A stretch of 64,000 nt of DNA from assembly GCF_900188345.1 (NCBI RefSeq), contig NZ_FZOD01000015.1:1-64000 (forward strand), given 5' to 3'. Shown here in pieces: positions 26,275-35,229 of this stretch. Below the pieces are notes generated by a model, which worked only from the letters and a program-made list of their open reading frames with translations, did no database searches and was not told where the DNA came from. The DNA comes from Streptosporangium subroseum. GTDB taxonomy: Bacteria; Actinomycetota; Actinomycetes; Streptosporangiales; Streptosporangiaceae. How positions within the stretch are numbered: the stretch's first letter is position 1; each line of letters starts with the position of its first letter. A program made the translations under genes and the position numbers.

Positions 26275-27075
26275 TCAGCCGGCGTGGGCGCGGACGAAGT
26301 CGATGAGGGTCGTGTTGAACGGCTCGGGGGTCTCCCACAGGCAGGCGTGACCGCCGGGCACGGTGGCCCACTCGGCGTCCGGGACGGCGGCGTGCAGGCG
26401 CCGCGACAGCCGGACCGGGATGAGGATGTCCTCCTCGCCCGCGAGCACGAGCGTCGGAGTCGTGATCCGCTCCAGCCGCTCGACGGTGTCGTGGGTCTGG
26501 ATCACGCTGAGCTGGGCCAGGTAGGCGCCGAGGGGCTGGTCCAGCGCGGCCATGGCCGCCTCGAACTCCTCCGCCTCCTCGGTGCGCTCCTCGAAGAACG
26601 GCACGGTGAAGGCCCAGAGCGTGACGTCCCGCATGACGGCGGGGACGCCCAGGTCCCGGGCCATGTCGGCCCAGAGCGAGAACATCCGGGAGCAGAACTC
26701 CCCGGGCGCGGCGTACGTGCACGCCAGCGTCAGGGACTTCAGACCGTCCGGGTAGGCCAGGGCGTACTCCTGGGCGATCATCCCGCCCATCGACACGCCC
26801 ATCAGGTGCACGTCGGTCAGGCCCAGGTGGTCGACCAGTGCCTTCGCGTCGTCGGCGAGCAGCCGGGAGGTGTACGGCCCGGCGGGCTTGTCCGTCGCGC
26901 CGATCCCCCGGTTGTCGAAGCGCAGGACCCGCAGTCCGGCCTCCAGCAGCGCGGGCACCTGGAAGTCCCACGACGCCAGGTCGTCGGCCAGGCCGTTGAT
27001 GAGCACGATGGTCTCGGGACCATCGCCTTCGAGCTGGTAGTTGATGGTGATGTCGTTGACGTGAGCGGTGGGCAC
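26275..27075 (-). CDS. Alpha/beta hydrolase
   Basis: 266 residues. The catalytic triad can be placed: Ser in GVSMGGMIAQEYAL (nucleophile elbow, about residue 95), Asp in LAGEEDILIPV (about 217) and His in VPGGHACLWETP (about 245). FDNRGIGATDKP is the conserved loop after strand 4. The size and loops match carboxylesterase/enol-lactonase-like members; the substrate is unknown. GTG 27075 is the start. It sits between the transporter ATPase and the binding protein, so it probably acts in the cytoplasm on the imported compound, cutting an ester or amide bond. Confidence 0.85.
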   Translation of the reverse strand: MPTAHVNDITINYQLEGDGPETIVLINGLADDLASWDFQVPALLEAGLRVLRFDNRGIGATDKPAGPYTSRLLADDAKALVDHLGLTDVHLMGVSMGGMIAQEYALAYPDGLKSLTLACTYAAPGEFCSRMFSLWADMARDLGVPAVMRDVTLWAFTVPFFEERTEEAEEFEAAMAALDQPLGAYLAQLSVIQTHDTVERLERITTPTLVLAGEEDILIPVRLSRRLHAAVPDAEWATVPGGHACLWETPEPFNTTLIDFVRAHAG

Positions 27076-27087
27076 GGGACCTCCGGA

Positions 27088-28086
27088 TCAGTTCTGCGCG
27101 GGCGCTGGGTCCGACTGCGGCCGGGCGCCGAGGGCGACCGGGCAGGCGACGTGGTGGGCAGCCGTGACGGGCTGCAGGACGGGACGTTCGCGTGAGCACG
27201 AGTCGACCCGGAGCGGGCAGCGGGGGTGGAACCGGCAGCCGGTCGGGGGGTTGATCGGGCTGGGAATGTCGCCGGACAGCGGGACGTGGACCAGGCGGGC
27301 GTCCGGCTCGGGCACCGGGATCGCGGCCAGCAGCGCCCGCGTGTACGGGTGCACCGGGTCGGCGAACAGCTCCGCCCGGGCCGCGGTCTCCACGATGCCG
27401 CCCAGATACATGACGCTGACCTCGTGGCTGACGTGCTCGACGACGCCGAGATCGTGGCTGACGAAGAGCACGGCGACACCGAGCTCGCGCTGCAGCTTCG
27501 CCACCAGGTTCAGGATCTGCGCCTGCACGCTGACGTCGAGGGCGCTCACCGGCTCGTCGGCCACGATGAGTTCGGGCTCGCTGGCCAGCGCCGCGGCGAT
27601 CCCCACGCGCTGCCGCTGGCCGCCGGACAGCGCCGCGGGATGGCGGTCGGCGTGGTCGGGTGACAGGCCCACCAGGTCGAGCAGCTCGCGGACCCGCCGG
27701 TCCCGGTCGAGGGCGGAGCCCACGCCGAAGGCGTCCAGGGACTCCCGCACGCTGCGGCCGACGGTCCACCGGGGGTCCAGGCTGCCCAGGGGGTCCTGGA
27801 ACACGGGCTGGATCCGCCGGCGGACCTCGCGCAGCGCCCTGCCCCGGAGCCCGACGATCTCGGTGCCGTCGAAGACGACCGACCCCTCGTCGGGCCGTTG
27901 CAGCCCGAGGACGCAGCGCGCCAGCGTGCTCTTCCCGCTGCCCGACTCACCGACCAGCCCGTGGGTCCGGCCACGCCCCACGCTGAGGTCAACGCCCGAC
28001 AGCGCGTGCACGCGCCGGCGGCGCAGCCCCGCGTCGGGAGCCGGGAAGGTGACGACGAGCCCTCGCACGTCGAGCAGAGCCGTCAT
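27088..28086 (-). CDS. Oligopeptide ABC transporter ATPase, OppF-like
   Basis: 332 residues. Walker A is GESGSGKST, the signature is LSGGQRQRVGIAAAL and Walker B is LIVADEPVSALDVS. The C-terminal oligo_HPY region (HPYTRALLAAIP) and a Cys-rich end (GCRFHPRCPLRVDSC) are typical of OppF/DppF and may bind an Fe-S cluster. The ATG at 28086 overlaps the OppD-like stop (ATGA). It powers the peptide importer with its partner encoded just upstream. Confidence 0.93.
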   Translation of the reverse strand: MTALLDVRGLVVTFPAPDAGLRRRRVHALSGVDLSVGRGRTHGLVGESGSGKSTLARCVLGLQRPDEGSVVFDGTEIVGLRGRALREVRRRIQPVFQDPLGSLDPRWTVGRSVRESLDAFGVGSALDRDRRVRELLDLVGLSPDHADRHPAALSGGQRQRVGIAAALASEPELIVADEPVSALDVSVQAQILNLVAKLQRELGVAVLFVSHDLGVVEHVSHEVSVMYLGGIVETAARAELFADPVHPYTRALLAAIPVPEPDARLVHVPLSGDIPSPINPPTGCRFHPRCPLRVDSCSRERPVLQPVTAAHHVACPVALGARPQSDPAPAQN

Positions 28087-29066
28087 CGGACCTCCTCGGT
28101 CACGGCCTGGTGCAACCAGCAGGCCACCTGTCCGCCGTTCGGCATGCCGATCACGGGAGGGGCCGTAGCACAGCGGTCGTGCACGTGGGCGCACCGGGAC
28201 GCGAACCGGCAGCCGGCCGGTGGTTCGGTGAGATCGGGCACCCTGCCGGGGATCACGGGAAGGTCGCCCGACCGGTGGTGGGCGGCCGGCTGGGAGTCGA
28301 GCAGCGCACGGGTGTACGGGTGCAGCGGCCGGGCGAAGAGGTCGCGGACCGTGCCCTGCTCGACCACCTGCCCCGCGTACATCACGGCGACGCGGTCGCA
28401 GACCTGGGCGACGACGCCGAGGTCGTGAGTGATCAGCAGGACCCCGGTGCCGCTGCGGACGGTGAGGTCGCGCAGCAGGTGCAGGATCTGGGCCTGGATG
28501 GTCACGTCCAGCGCGGTGGTCGGCTCGTCGGCGATGAGCACGGCCGGGTCGTTGGCCAGGGCCGCCGCTATCACCACGCGTTGCTTCATGCCGCCGGAGA
28601 ACCGGTGCGGCGGGTCGGCGTAACGGGCGCGCGGGTCGGGGATCCCGACGATGCCCAGCAACTCCACGGCGCGTTCCCGCGCCGCTCGCCGGCTGACGTC
28701 GCGGTGGTTGCGAATCGCCTCGGCCACCTGGGCTCCCACCGAGAACGTCGGGTCCAGGCTGGACGCCGGGTCCTGGCTGACCAGGGCGATGTCGTCACCC
28801 CGGATCCGCCGGTACTGCTCGTCGGTGAGGCCACGCAGGTCCTCCTCGTCCAGCAGCACCCGGCCGGAGACCTCCGACCCGCCGGGCAGCAGGCCCATGA
28901 CCGCGCCGCCGAGCGTCGACTTCCCGCATCCCGACTCGCCGACCAGTCCGACGATCTCCCCCGAGCCGACGGCCAGGGTGACCCCGTCGACGGCTCCCAC
29001 CCAGCGGCCTCCGGGCACCGGGATGCGCACCCGCAGGTCTTCGATCTGGAGCACGGCGCCGGTCAC
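28083..29066 (-). CDS. Oligopeptide ABC transporter ATPase, OppD-like
   Basis: 327 residues. Walker A is GESGCGKST, the signature is FSGGMKQRVVIAAAL and Walker B is VLIADEPTTALDVT. The C-terminal tail has HPYTRALLDSQP and a GCRFASRCAHVHDRC cysteine cluster. The GTG at 29066 overlaps the stop of the preceding permease (GTGA); earlier in-frame starts lie inside that gene. Forms the ATPase pair with the OppF-like protein. Confidence 0.93.
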   Translation of the reverse strand: MTGAVLQIEDLRVRIPVPGGRWVGAVDGVTLAVGSGEIVGLVGESGCGKSTLGGAVMGLLPGGSEVSGRVLLDEEDLRGLTDEQYRRIRGDDIALVSQDPASSLDPTFSVGAQVAEAIRNHRDVSRRAARERAVELLGIVGIPDPRARYADPPHRFSGGMKQRVVIAAALANDPAVLIADEPTTALDVTIQAQILHLLRDLTVRSGTGVLLITHDLGVVAQVCDRVAVMYAGQVVEQGTVRDLFARPLHPYTRALLDSQPAAHHRSGDLPVIPGRVPDLTEPPAGCRFASRCAHVHDRCATAPPVIGMPNGGQVACWLHQAVTEEVR

Positions 29067-29923
29067 GAGACCACCCCTTGCGGGTCGAGGTGGCGGCGCA
29101 GTCCGTCGCCGAGCAGATTGAAGGCGAGGACGATGACCGCGATGGCCAGCCCGGGGAAGATCTCGACCCAGGGCGCCTGGGTGAGCACGTCGCGGCCTTC
29201 GGAGAGCATGAGCCCGAGCGAGGCGGTCGGCGGCTGCGTGCCCAGGCCGAGAAAGCTCAGCGCGGCCTCGATCTGCACCGCGAAGCCCGCCAGGATCGCC
29301 GCCTGCACCAGCAGCGGCCCCAGCGCGTTCGGGATCACGTGACGACGCAGCACCGCGGCCGACGACCAGCCCCGGGCCCGGCCGCCCTCGACGAAGCCCG
29401 ACTGCGAGACCACCAGGGACGACGCGCGTTGCACCCGCGCGAGGATCGGCAGGTAGATCAGCGCGATCGCCAGCGCCGCCACGAGACTGCCGGGCCCGAC
29501 GATGGCGATGAGGCTGATCGCCAGCAGGAGCGCGGGAAGCACGAGCAGCATGTCCAACGGGCGCGAGATGACCTGGTCCACCCACCCTCCGAAGTAACCG
29601 GCCAGCGTCCCCAGCGGCAGGGCGATGAGGGAGGCGACGGCCACGGCCCCGAAGACGATCGCCAGGCTGGTGCGGAAGGCGTAGATCGTACGGCTGAGCA
29701 CGTCCCGGCCGAGGGCGTCGGACCCGAAGGGATGCCCCAGGTCGGGCGCACCGAGGACCCGGGAGGAGTCGATGGCGTTGGGGTCGTGCGGGGCGAGCAG
29801 CGGCGCGAGGACCGCGACGACCACCAGCACCACCAGGATGAGCGCGCCGATCCGTGCCGAACGCGGCAGGGCCGCGACGGCCGATCGGCTCCGGCGCGCG
29901 CCCGACGCCATGGTCATGGTCAC
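29063..29923 (-). CDS. Oligopeptide ABC transporter permease, OppC-like
   Basis: 286 residues with an N-terminal membrane anchor (about 25-45) and five further helices. HPFGSDALGRDVLSRTIYA is the OppC N-terminal signature. The EAA loop, which docks the ATPases, is GGRARGWSSAAVLRRHVIPN. GTG 29923 overlaps the OppB-like stop (GTGA); ATG 29917 and ATG 29911 are alternatives giving nearly the same protein. Confidence 0.92.
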   Translation of the reverse strand: MTMTMASGARRSRSAVAALPRSARIGALILVVLVVVAVLAPLLAPHDPNAIDSSRVLGAPDLGHPFGSDALGRDVLSRTIYAFRTSLAIVFGAVAVASLIALPLGTLAGYFGGWVDQVISRPLDMLLVLPALLLAISLIAIVGPGSLVAALAIALIYLPILARVQRASSLVVSQSGFVEGGRARGWSSAAVLRRHVIPNALGPLLVQAAILAGFAVQIEAALSFLGLGTQPPTASLGLMLSEGRDVLTQAPWVEIFPGLAIAVIVLAFNLLGDGLRRHLDPQGVVS

Positions 29924-30879
29924 GACTGCCCCCTGTCGGAGACCCGCGGGTCGATGAAACCGACCACCACGTCGGTGATCAGGCTGATCAGGATGAAGAA
30001 CGTGGCGACCACGAGCAGCCCCGCCTGCACCACCGGATAGTTGCGCTGGTTGATGCCCGTGACGATCAGGCGGCCCACGCCGGGCAGGGCGAACAGCGTC
30101 TCCACGACGATCGCGCCGCCCAGCAGGACGCCGAACTGGATCCCGATCACCGTGGCGATCGGAGCCGCCGCGTTGCGCAGGGCGTGACGGTAGACAATGG
30201 AACGTTCCCGTGTGCCCTTCGCCCTGAGATAGACGATGAAGGGACGGCCCATCACCCCGAGCATGGACCCGCGCGTCGTCCGGACGATGTACGCCGCCTC
30301 GGCGACGGCCAGCGTGAGAACCGGGAGGATCATGTAGTGCAGGTTGCCGCCCGGGTCCTCGGCGAAGGAGATGAAGCCCGACGGCGGCAGCCACATCATC
30401 GTGCCGGAGAAGAACAGCACGAGCATGATGCCGAGCCAGAAGTCCGGGACGCTGATCCCGAAGACGACGAACCCCTCGGTCAGGCGGCGCGCCCACCGGC
30501 CCCCGACCGCCGCACGGACTCCCAGCGGCACCCCGACGGCGACGGCGAGGAGCATCGACAGCAGCGTCAGCTCCAGGGTGACGGGAATCCGCTGCGCGAG
30601 CAGTTCGCCCAGCGGCGCCTTGCTGATGAAGTCCTGACCGAACTGCCCGTGCAGGACGCCCGTGATCCAGTCGCGGTACTGCGTCCACAGCGGGTCGTCG
30701 AGGTGCAGCTGCGCCCGTACCTGGGCCACGTTGGCGGGGGTGGCCCGGAAGCCGAGCATGGTGCGCACGGGGTCTCCCGGCACCAGCCGGATGATGAGGA
30801 AGATGAAGACGCTCATCACGAACAGCACGGGGATCGTCAGGGCGAGCCGCCGGAGCACGAAGCGCAGTCGCGGGCTCAT
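29920..30879 (-). CDS. Oligopeptide ABC transporter permease, OppB-like
   Basis: 319 residues with six hydrophobic helices. The N-terminal FVLRRLALTIPVLFVMSVFI and RLVPGDPVRTMLG match OppB/DppB. The EAA loop reads YLRAKGTRERSIVYRHALRN. ATG 30879 overlaps the regulator stop (ATGA). It pairs with the OppC-like protein to form the channel. Confidence 0.93.
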   Translation of the reverse strand: MSPRLRFVLRRLALTIPVLFVMSVFIFLIIRLVPGDPVRTMLGFRATPANVAQVRAQLHLDDPLWTQYRDWITGVLHGQFGQDFISKAPLGELLAQRIPVTLELTLLSMLLAVAVGVPLGVRAAVGGRWARRLTEGFVVFGISVPDFWLGIMLVLFFSGTMMWLPPSGFISFAEDPGGNLHYMILPVLTLAVAEAAYIVRTTRGSMLGVMGRPFIVYLRAKGTRERSIVYRHALRNAAAPIATVIGIQFGVLLGGAIVVETLFALPGVGRLIVTGINQRNYPVVQAGLLVVATFFILISLITDVVVGFIDPRVSDRGQS

Positions 30880-31667
30880 CCGCCGGCCTCCGTCGTCGCC
30901 GCCTCGCCCACCCGCACCACCAGGTCGCGGATGAGCTTCTCGGTGAGGCCGAAGTGCTCCAGGGCGATCGCCGAGGCGCGGTCGGGGTCCTGCTCGATCA
31001 CGGCGTCGGCGAGTTCGCCGTGCTGGATCGCGGCGATGCGGCGGATCTCGGGCGTGTAGGGCTCCGCGCCGAGGTCGAGGCTGATGCTGGTGCGGATCTG
31101 GGCGCTGATGCCGACGAGGACCGGATTGTGCGTCGACTCGGCCACCGCCCGGTGCAGCCGCTCGTCGGCGACGCGGGACTCCTCGCGGTCGCCGGCCTCG
31201 CGGTAGTCGACGAGGGCCTGCGACAGGGACGCCACGTCGCCGTCGTCGCGGCGGCGGGCGGCCGTCGCCGCGATCACGGGCTCCAGGAGCCGGCGGGCGT
31301 CGAACAGTGCCTCGAACCGCGACCAGTTGGGCAGCAGGTGGCGCCGGATCAGGTCGGCCGAGGAGGGCCTCCAGCCCTCCAGCACAAAAGAGCCGCCGGT
31401 ACGGCCGCGCCGCTGCTCGATGTAGCCGCTCTCCGTCATCCGGCGCAGGGCCTCGCGCACGGTGGCCCGGGAGACGCCGAGCAACGACGCGAGCTCGCGC
31501 TCGGGGGGAAGTGCCTGGCCGGGCACGTACACTCCCAGCGCGACCGCGGTGACCAGGCGTTCCACGATCTGCTCCGGGGCGTTGCGCACCACGATGGGAC
31601 CGGCCAGCGGATCGGTGCTGTCGCGCTGCAACTCGGTCAGCAGGGGTGGCTCGAAGGACTCGCTCAT
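30876..31667 (-). CDS. GntR/FadR-family transcriptional regulator
   Basis: 263 residues. The winged HTH (about 38-100) has PPERELASLLGVSRATVREA and RRMTESGYIEQRRGRTGGSF. Residues about 120-255 are an all-helical FCD domain with the metal-ligand pattern D...H...H in ADERLHRAVAESTHNPVL and AAIQHGELADAV. ATG 31667 overlaps the peptidase stop (ATGA). Being second in its own operon, it should repress the whole unit by binding the palindrome at 32941-32956 until an intermediate of the imported compound accumulates. Confidence 0.92.
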   Translation of the reverse strand: MSESFEPPLLTELQRDSTDPLAGPIVVRNAPEQIVERLVTAVALGVYVPGQALPPERELASLLGVSRATVREALRRMTESGYIEQRRGRTGGSFVLEGWRPSSADLIRRHLLPNWSRFEALFDARRLLEPVIAATAARRRDDGDVASLSQALVDYREAGDREESRVADERLHRAVAESTHNPVLVGISAQIRTSISLDLGAEPYTPEIRRIAAIQHGELADAVIEQDPDRASAIALEHFGLTEKLIRDLVVRVGEAATTEAGG

Positions 31668-32926
31668 CCGTAACTCACCGGCTGGAACCACCGATGGATG
31701 AACCGGGCGAGGACCTTGGCGCCGTCGACGATGCTCCCCAGGTCGACGCTCTCGTCGATCCCGTGCATGTCGAACACCCGCGGGCCGTAGCAGAGAGCGG
31801 GGACGTCGAAGTCGTTGACGTAGAAGCGGGCGTCGGTGGTGGCCCCGATGACGTAGGTCCGCGGGTCGGCGCCGTGAACCTCGCGGTGGGCCTCGGCCAC
31901 CGCCGCGGTCAGCGGGTGCCCGTCCGCGAGGGCGTACCCGGCCGCCCGGAACCCGGTAAGCGTCACCAGCGGCGCGGAGGGGAAGCGGTCGTCACCCGCC
32001 ACGATGTCGTCGATGGCGGCGCGAACCCGCTTTTCCGCCTCGTCGGCCGACCAGCCCCGCGGGAAGCCCACGCGCAGCCGCAGCAGCGCCTCCGTCGGCA
32101 CGCTGGACGGCCAGTCACCGGCTGAGATCTGGCCGACGTTCACGTTGTACGGGCTGGCGAGCTCGGCGAAGGCCTCGTCGGGCACCTCGTCCGGCAGCCG
32201 GTCGCACCAGTCGCGGAGTCCCCGCGCCAGGACCGAACAGAGATCGACCGGGTTGACGGCCAGGTGCGCCGACTCCGCGTGCGCGGAACGGCCCACCACG
32301 CGCACGTCGAGCCAGAGCACGCCGACCCCGCCCGTGAGGATCCCCAGGTCGGTGGGTTCGAGAACGACGGCGGCGTCGGCGAGGACCCCGGCCCGGGCGG
32401 CCGACAGGGTGCCGTTGCCCGTGCACTCCTCCTCGATCGCGCCGAGGAGCATCAGGCGGCCGGTGTCGAACCCCGGCGCCACCTCGTCGAGAGCCCGTAC
32501 GGCGAGCAGCCCCATGGCGAACCCGCACTTCATGTCGCCGGCGCCGCGCCCGTAGAGCCGCCCGTCACGACGGGCCGGCCGGAACGGGGGGCTGGTCCAC
32601 AGCTCGGGGGTGTCGGCCGGCACCACGTCGAGATGGCCGTTCAGCAGCAGGGAACGGCCGCCTTCAGCGCCCCGGCTCCCCAGCACGTTGGCCCGCCCGG
32701 CGTACGGGACCTGCCTCACCCCGGCGAGGGGGTCGGAGACGATGTCCTCCGGGATCGGCAGCGACTCGACGTCGAAGCCGGAGACCGCGAGTTCCGCGCT
32801 GAGCACGTCACAGGCCGCGGATTCATTACCGACCGTGCTCCGCGCCGCGACGAGCCGCTCGAGAAAGGCGAAGGCGTCCTCCGCCAATGCCTCCACTGCG
32901 CCATCGATGGCCTCTCCGCTGAACAT
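31664..32926 (-). CDS. M20-family metallopeptidase (ArgE/DapE-like)
   Basis: 420 residues. The zinc site is visible: His-x-Asp in LNGHLDVVPAD (about 98), Asp in GRGAGDMKCGFA, catalytic Glu pair in GAIEEECTGNG (about 168), and a distal His in VFDMHGIDESVD. A dimerisation domain is inserted at about 205-320. The family removes N-acyl groups or cleaves short peptides (acetylornithine, succinyl-diaminopimelate, peptides). As the first gene of a peptide-import operon it probably hydrolyses the imported molecule. GGAGGT precedes ATG 32926. Confidence 0.9.
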   Translation of the reverse strand: MFSGEAIDGAVEALAEDAFAFLERLVAARSTVGNESAACDVLSAELAVSGFDVESLPIPEDIVSDPLAGVRQVPYAGRANVLGSRGAEGGRSLLLNGHLDVVPADTPELWTSPPFRPARRDGRLYGRGAGDMKCGFAMGLLAVRALDEVAPGFDTGRLMLLGAIEEECTGNGTLSAARAGVLADAAVVLEPTDLGILTGGVGVLWLDVRVVGRSAHAESAHLAVNPVDLCSVLARGLRDWCDRLPDEVPDEAFAELASPYNVNVGQISAGDWPSSVPTEALLRLRVGFPRGWSADEAEKRVRAAIDDIVAGDDRFPSAPLVTLTGFRAAGYALADGHPLTAAVAEAHREVHGADPRTYVIGATTDARFYVNDFDVPALCYGPRVFDMHGIDESVDLGSIVDGAKVLARFIHRWFQPVSYG

Positions 32927-32940
32927 TCCACCTCCAAGGT

Positions 32941-32956
32941 TTATGGTTCAGACCAT
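32941..32956. promoter_or_regulatory. FadR-type operator TATGGT-N4-ACCATA
   Basis: TATGGTTCAGACCATA lies 15 bases before the peptidase start. The TGGT-N4-ACCA core is typical of FadR-subfamily GntR proteins, and another ACCATA copy follows at 32958-32963 (GACCATAAAA). It is the best candidate site for the regulator encoded in the operon. Confidence 0.65.
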
Positions 32957-33003
32957 AGACCATAAAAGGGATGGTAACGGGACATCTATCGGATGTCCAC
33001 AGG

Positions 33004-33165
33004 TCAGACACCTTCTAGTCGTTTACGCCAAGCGGTCATAAGGTGCTGCCGGTCGTCGATCTCGCAGCAGAGAGCGATCAGCTCGTGGTGGGCGGCGAGA
33101 GAATCCTCGTATCGCTCCGGATTCCTTGCCCGCGACGCGATGCGCCATCGCGGTCTCGGGGAACC
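33004..33165 (-). pseudogene. Possible C-terminal scrap of a GntR/FCD-type regulator
   Basis: A frame ending at TGA 33006-33004 reads ARNPERYEDSLAAHHELIAL then EIDDRQHLMTAWRKRLEGV. The pattern resembles the last two helices of FCD domains (HxxLIxxI...D...). No start or HTH is present upstream. Weak evidence, from pattern only. Confidence 0.3.
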
Positions 33166-33231
33166 GTCATCGCGGTCCCGGGGAAGTCGCTGTTCACAAC
33201 CTCGATCGGGCCCGTGGTCCCGGCCCGAGCC

Positions 33232-33834
33232 TCAGCTGTGCGTGGAGGCCACCACCGGGCCGAAGGCACGGAAGACGACAGTGAAAGAGCCCGCTGCCAC
33301 ATCGATCTGGTAGACGTAACAACCGGGAGCGCGCAATCGGGTCAGGGATGGATACTCCCGCCAGCCGCCGGGCAGCGCGTCCTCGGCCGGATCCAGGAGG
33401 AGTTCCTCGACGGCAGGGTCGCCGAACCTGACCTCACCAGGCCCGTCGAGTTGCCGGCCGCGCACCAGAACCGGTGTGGTCAGCGTGGGATTCACCGCCC
33501 ACGCCACTTTCTGAGCAGCCCAGGTAGGGTCTGCCCACGCGCCGCCGGGGTCGGGGGCGGAGTAGTCGAGGCGGCCGTCCTCCAGCCCTATCGGCCCGGC
33601 CGGCCATCCACCCTGAACCGTCCCCGTGTCCTCGTCGGGTCGTGTGGTTTCGGTGGTGACCGGACATCGCGTTCCCGGTTGATGACGCTCAACCGCCCAC
33701 GGGCGACGCAGCTGCGCTCCGGGATCCGATCCGGCGTTTCCATGCCCGCTTTCGGCCGGTGGAGCGGGACTCGCGCTGCAGCCGGCCGTCACGAGAACCA
33801 GCGCGACGACCAGGATGGGGAACCGATGTCTCAT
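33232..33834 (-). CDS. Hypothetical lipoprotein
   Basis: 200 residues. The N-terminus MRHRFPILVVALVLVTAGCS is a clear lipoprotein signal with the lipid-attached Cys at residue 19. The mature part is Pro/Gly/Asp rich, with no known domain that I recognise; a cysteine in TRCPV and one in GCYVYQIDV could form a disulfide. The last part (VYQIDVAAGSFTVVFRAFGP) looks like a beta-sandwich strand pair. ATG 33834 lies 14 bases after the M23-like gene, so the two are probably an operon and both act at the cell envelope. Confidence 0.75.
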   Translation of the reverse strand: MRHRFPILVVALVLVTAGCSASPAPPAESGHGNAGSDPGAQLRRPWAVERHQPGTRCPVTTETTRPDEDTGTVQGGWPAGPIGLEDGRLDYSAPDPGGAWADPTWAAQKVAWAVNPTLTTPVLVRGRQLDGPGEVRFGDPAVEELLLDPAEDALPGGWREYPSLTRLRAPGCYVYQIDVAAGSFTVVFRAFGPVVASTHS

Positions 33835-33847
33835 GGATCCCCCTACA

Positions 33848-34549
33848 TCACGGGGCCTCGAAAGGTTCCGGTACGGGCAACGGTTCGACGACCGCGCCCT
33901 CGCCGGGAAGGCCGGACTCCCTGATCTGGGGATGTCTCGCGCCGCGAGGCCGTTCGCGGAAGCGCCGAAACGCCATCGGGATGCCTTGGGCGACGGACAG
34001 GTCCGGGCTGTCCATGACCTGCACGTGCACGTGCGGCTGGGTCGAGTTGCCGGAGTTGCCACACTCCGCGATCGGCTGCCCCGTCGTCACCTCCTCGCCG
34101 AGGGCGACGCGAACGGAGCCGGCCCGCAGATGCACCAGGGCGACGAACGCGCCGCCGTCGCGCAGCGCGATGATCAGATAGTTGCCGGCGATCGCCGCGA
34201 TTCCCTGCCGGAGCCGCGCCACCTGACCCAGTGCATAGGGCACCAGGGTCAGCTGTGACCGCCGCCCCACGTGATCGATCTCGCCGTCGTGCACCCCGAC
34301 GACAACGCCGTCGGCCGGTGCCAGGATCGGCCGGCCATAGGCGAAGAACCGCTCCGCCGGTTCGGTGGCGAGGAAGGTCCGCCAGTCACGGCGGTCCGCG
34401 GTCCGGTGACGATGGTCCACACCGATGAAGTCGATGGCATACCGCTCGCCCAACAGGTCGGTCCCGTGACTCGGGACCCGCCGGGCCGGACTGTTCCTCG
34501 CCAACCACAGACCCTCGAACGGCAGCGAGAGCACGACCTCCCGAATCAT
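33848..34549 (-). CDS. M23-family peptidase-like protein
   Basis: 233 residues, no signal peptide. The LytM/M23 fold is indicated by SHGTDLLGERYAIDFIGV (metal-binding His and Asp region), then APADGVVVGVHDGEIDHVG, YLIIALRDGGAFVALVHLRA and EEVTTGQPIAECGNSGNSTQ, ending with the HxH of PHVHVQV. The first motif is HGTDLLG...D, so the metal site may be altered. M23 enzymes cut peptidoglycan cross-links; signal-less members of this kind in actinomycetes are of unknown substrate. ATG 34549 is preferred over TTG 34579 because GGAGG lies eight bases upstream. Confidence 0.78.
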   Translation of the reverse strand: MIREVVLSLPFEGLWLARNSPARRVPSHGTDLLGERYAIDFIGVDHRHRTADRRDWRTFLATEPAERFFAYGRPILAPADGVVVGVHDGEIDHVGRRSQLTLVPYALGQVARLRQGIAAIAGNYLIIALRDGGAFVALVHLRAGSVRVALGEEVTTGQPIAECGNSGNSTQPHVHVQVMDSPDLSVAQGIPMAFRRFRERPRGARHPQIRESGLPGEGAVVEPLPVPEPFEAP

Positions 34550-34612
34550 CGAACGGCCTCCGTCTCTTTCCCCGCTCAACGATCGCGGGAAGTCGTCGGT
34601 GCCCGCCCCTGG

Positions 34613-35200
34613 TCACTTCCGCCCGCCGGGTCCCGGCCCGTCCAGTAGTGCGGTGGTGACGGCCGCGACCGCGGTGACGATGGCGGCTCGGTGGTTGGCG
34701 AGACGCTTGCCGGGATCCTCGTCCAGGGGGTTGCGGATCACCAAGGCCGTCATGTTCCAGCTCTGGGCCGCTGCCAGCGCGATCATCATCGCGTCCATCG
34801 CGGTCGTCACCTCGACGCCGTAGCGCTCGGCGATGGCACCGGCTTTGGACAGGTGTGCCTCCCGCTCCTGGTCCGATGCCTCGGGGCGTTCCAGCATCTT
34901 CCACTGGGTGAGGCGTTGCAGCCCCGGGTCGGCCGTCAGTTCGTCGAACAGCGCGCCGGTGTAGCCGGCCAGGTCGTCGGGCGTGAACGGTACGACGTCG
35001 GCCAGGACGCGGAGCCGGTCGGCCAGGACCGCGTCGAACAGGGCTTCCTTGGAACCGAAGTAGGCGTAGATCGCCTGCTTGTTCGCCGAGGCGGCGGTTG
35101 CGATGCGGTCGACCCGGGCCCCGGCGAATCCGACACGGACGAACTCGTCGTACGCCGCGGCCAGCAGCCGCGCGCGGGTGGCGGAGGAGTCGTAGCTCAT
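34613..35200 (-). CDS. TetR-family transcriptional regulator
   Basis: 195 residues. The HTH (about 6-50) reads ATRARLLAAAYDEFVRVGFA, VDRIATAASANKQAIYAYFG and SKEALFDAVL, a textbook TetR start. The C-terminal part fits the TetR_C_17 type (FDELTADPGLQRLTQWKMLE). ATG 35200 is chosen; ATG 35209 would add three residues. A 12-bp palindrome 18 bases upstream suggests autoregulation. The regulated genes are not obvious; the M23-like gene is 63 bases downstream on the same strand. Confidence 0.9.
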   Translation of the reverse strand: MSYDSSATRARLLAAAYDEFVRVGFAGARVDRIATAASANKQAIYAYFGSKEALFDAVLADRLRVLADVVPFTPDDLAGYTGALFDELTADPGLQRLTQWKMLERPEASDQEREAHLSKAGAIAERYGVEVTTAMDAMMIALAAAQSWNMTALVIRNPLDEDPGKRLANHRAAIVTAVAAVTTALLDGPGPGGRK

Positions 35201-35217
35201 GGCCACCACCCTAAAAC

Positions 35218-35229
35218 AACCAGATGGTT
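35218..35229. promoter_or_regulatory. TetR-type operator AACCA-GA-TGGTT
   Basis: AACCAGATGGTT is a perfect palindrome apart from the GA centre, next to the start of the TetR gene. Such AACCA/TGGTT sites are common targets of TetR proteins that repress themselves. Confidence 0.5.
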
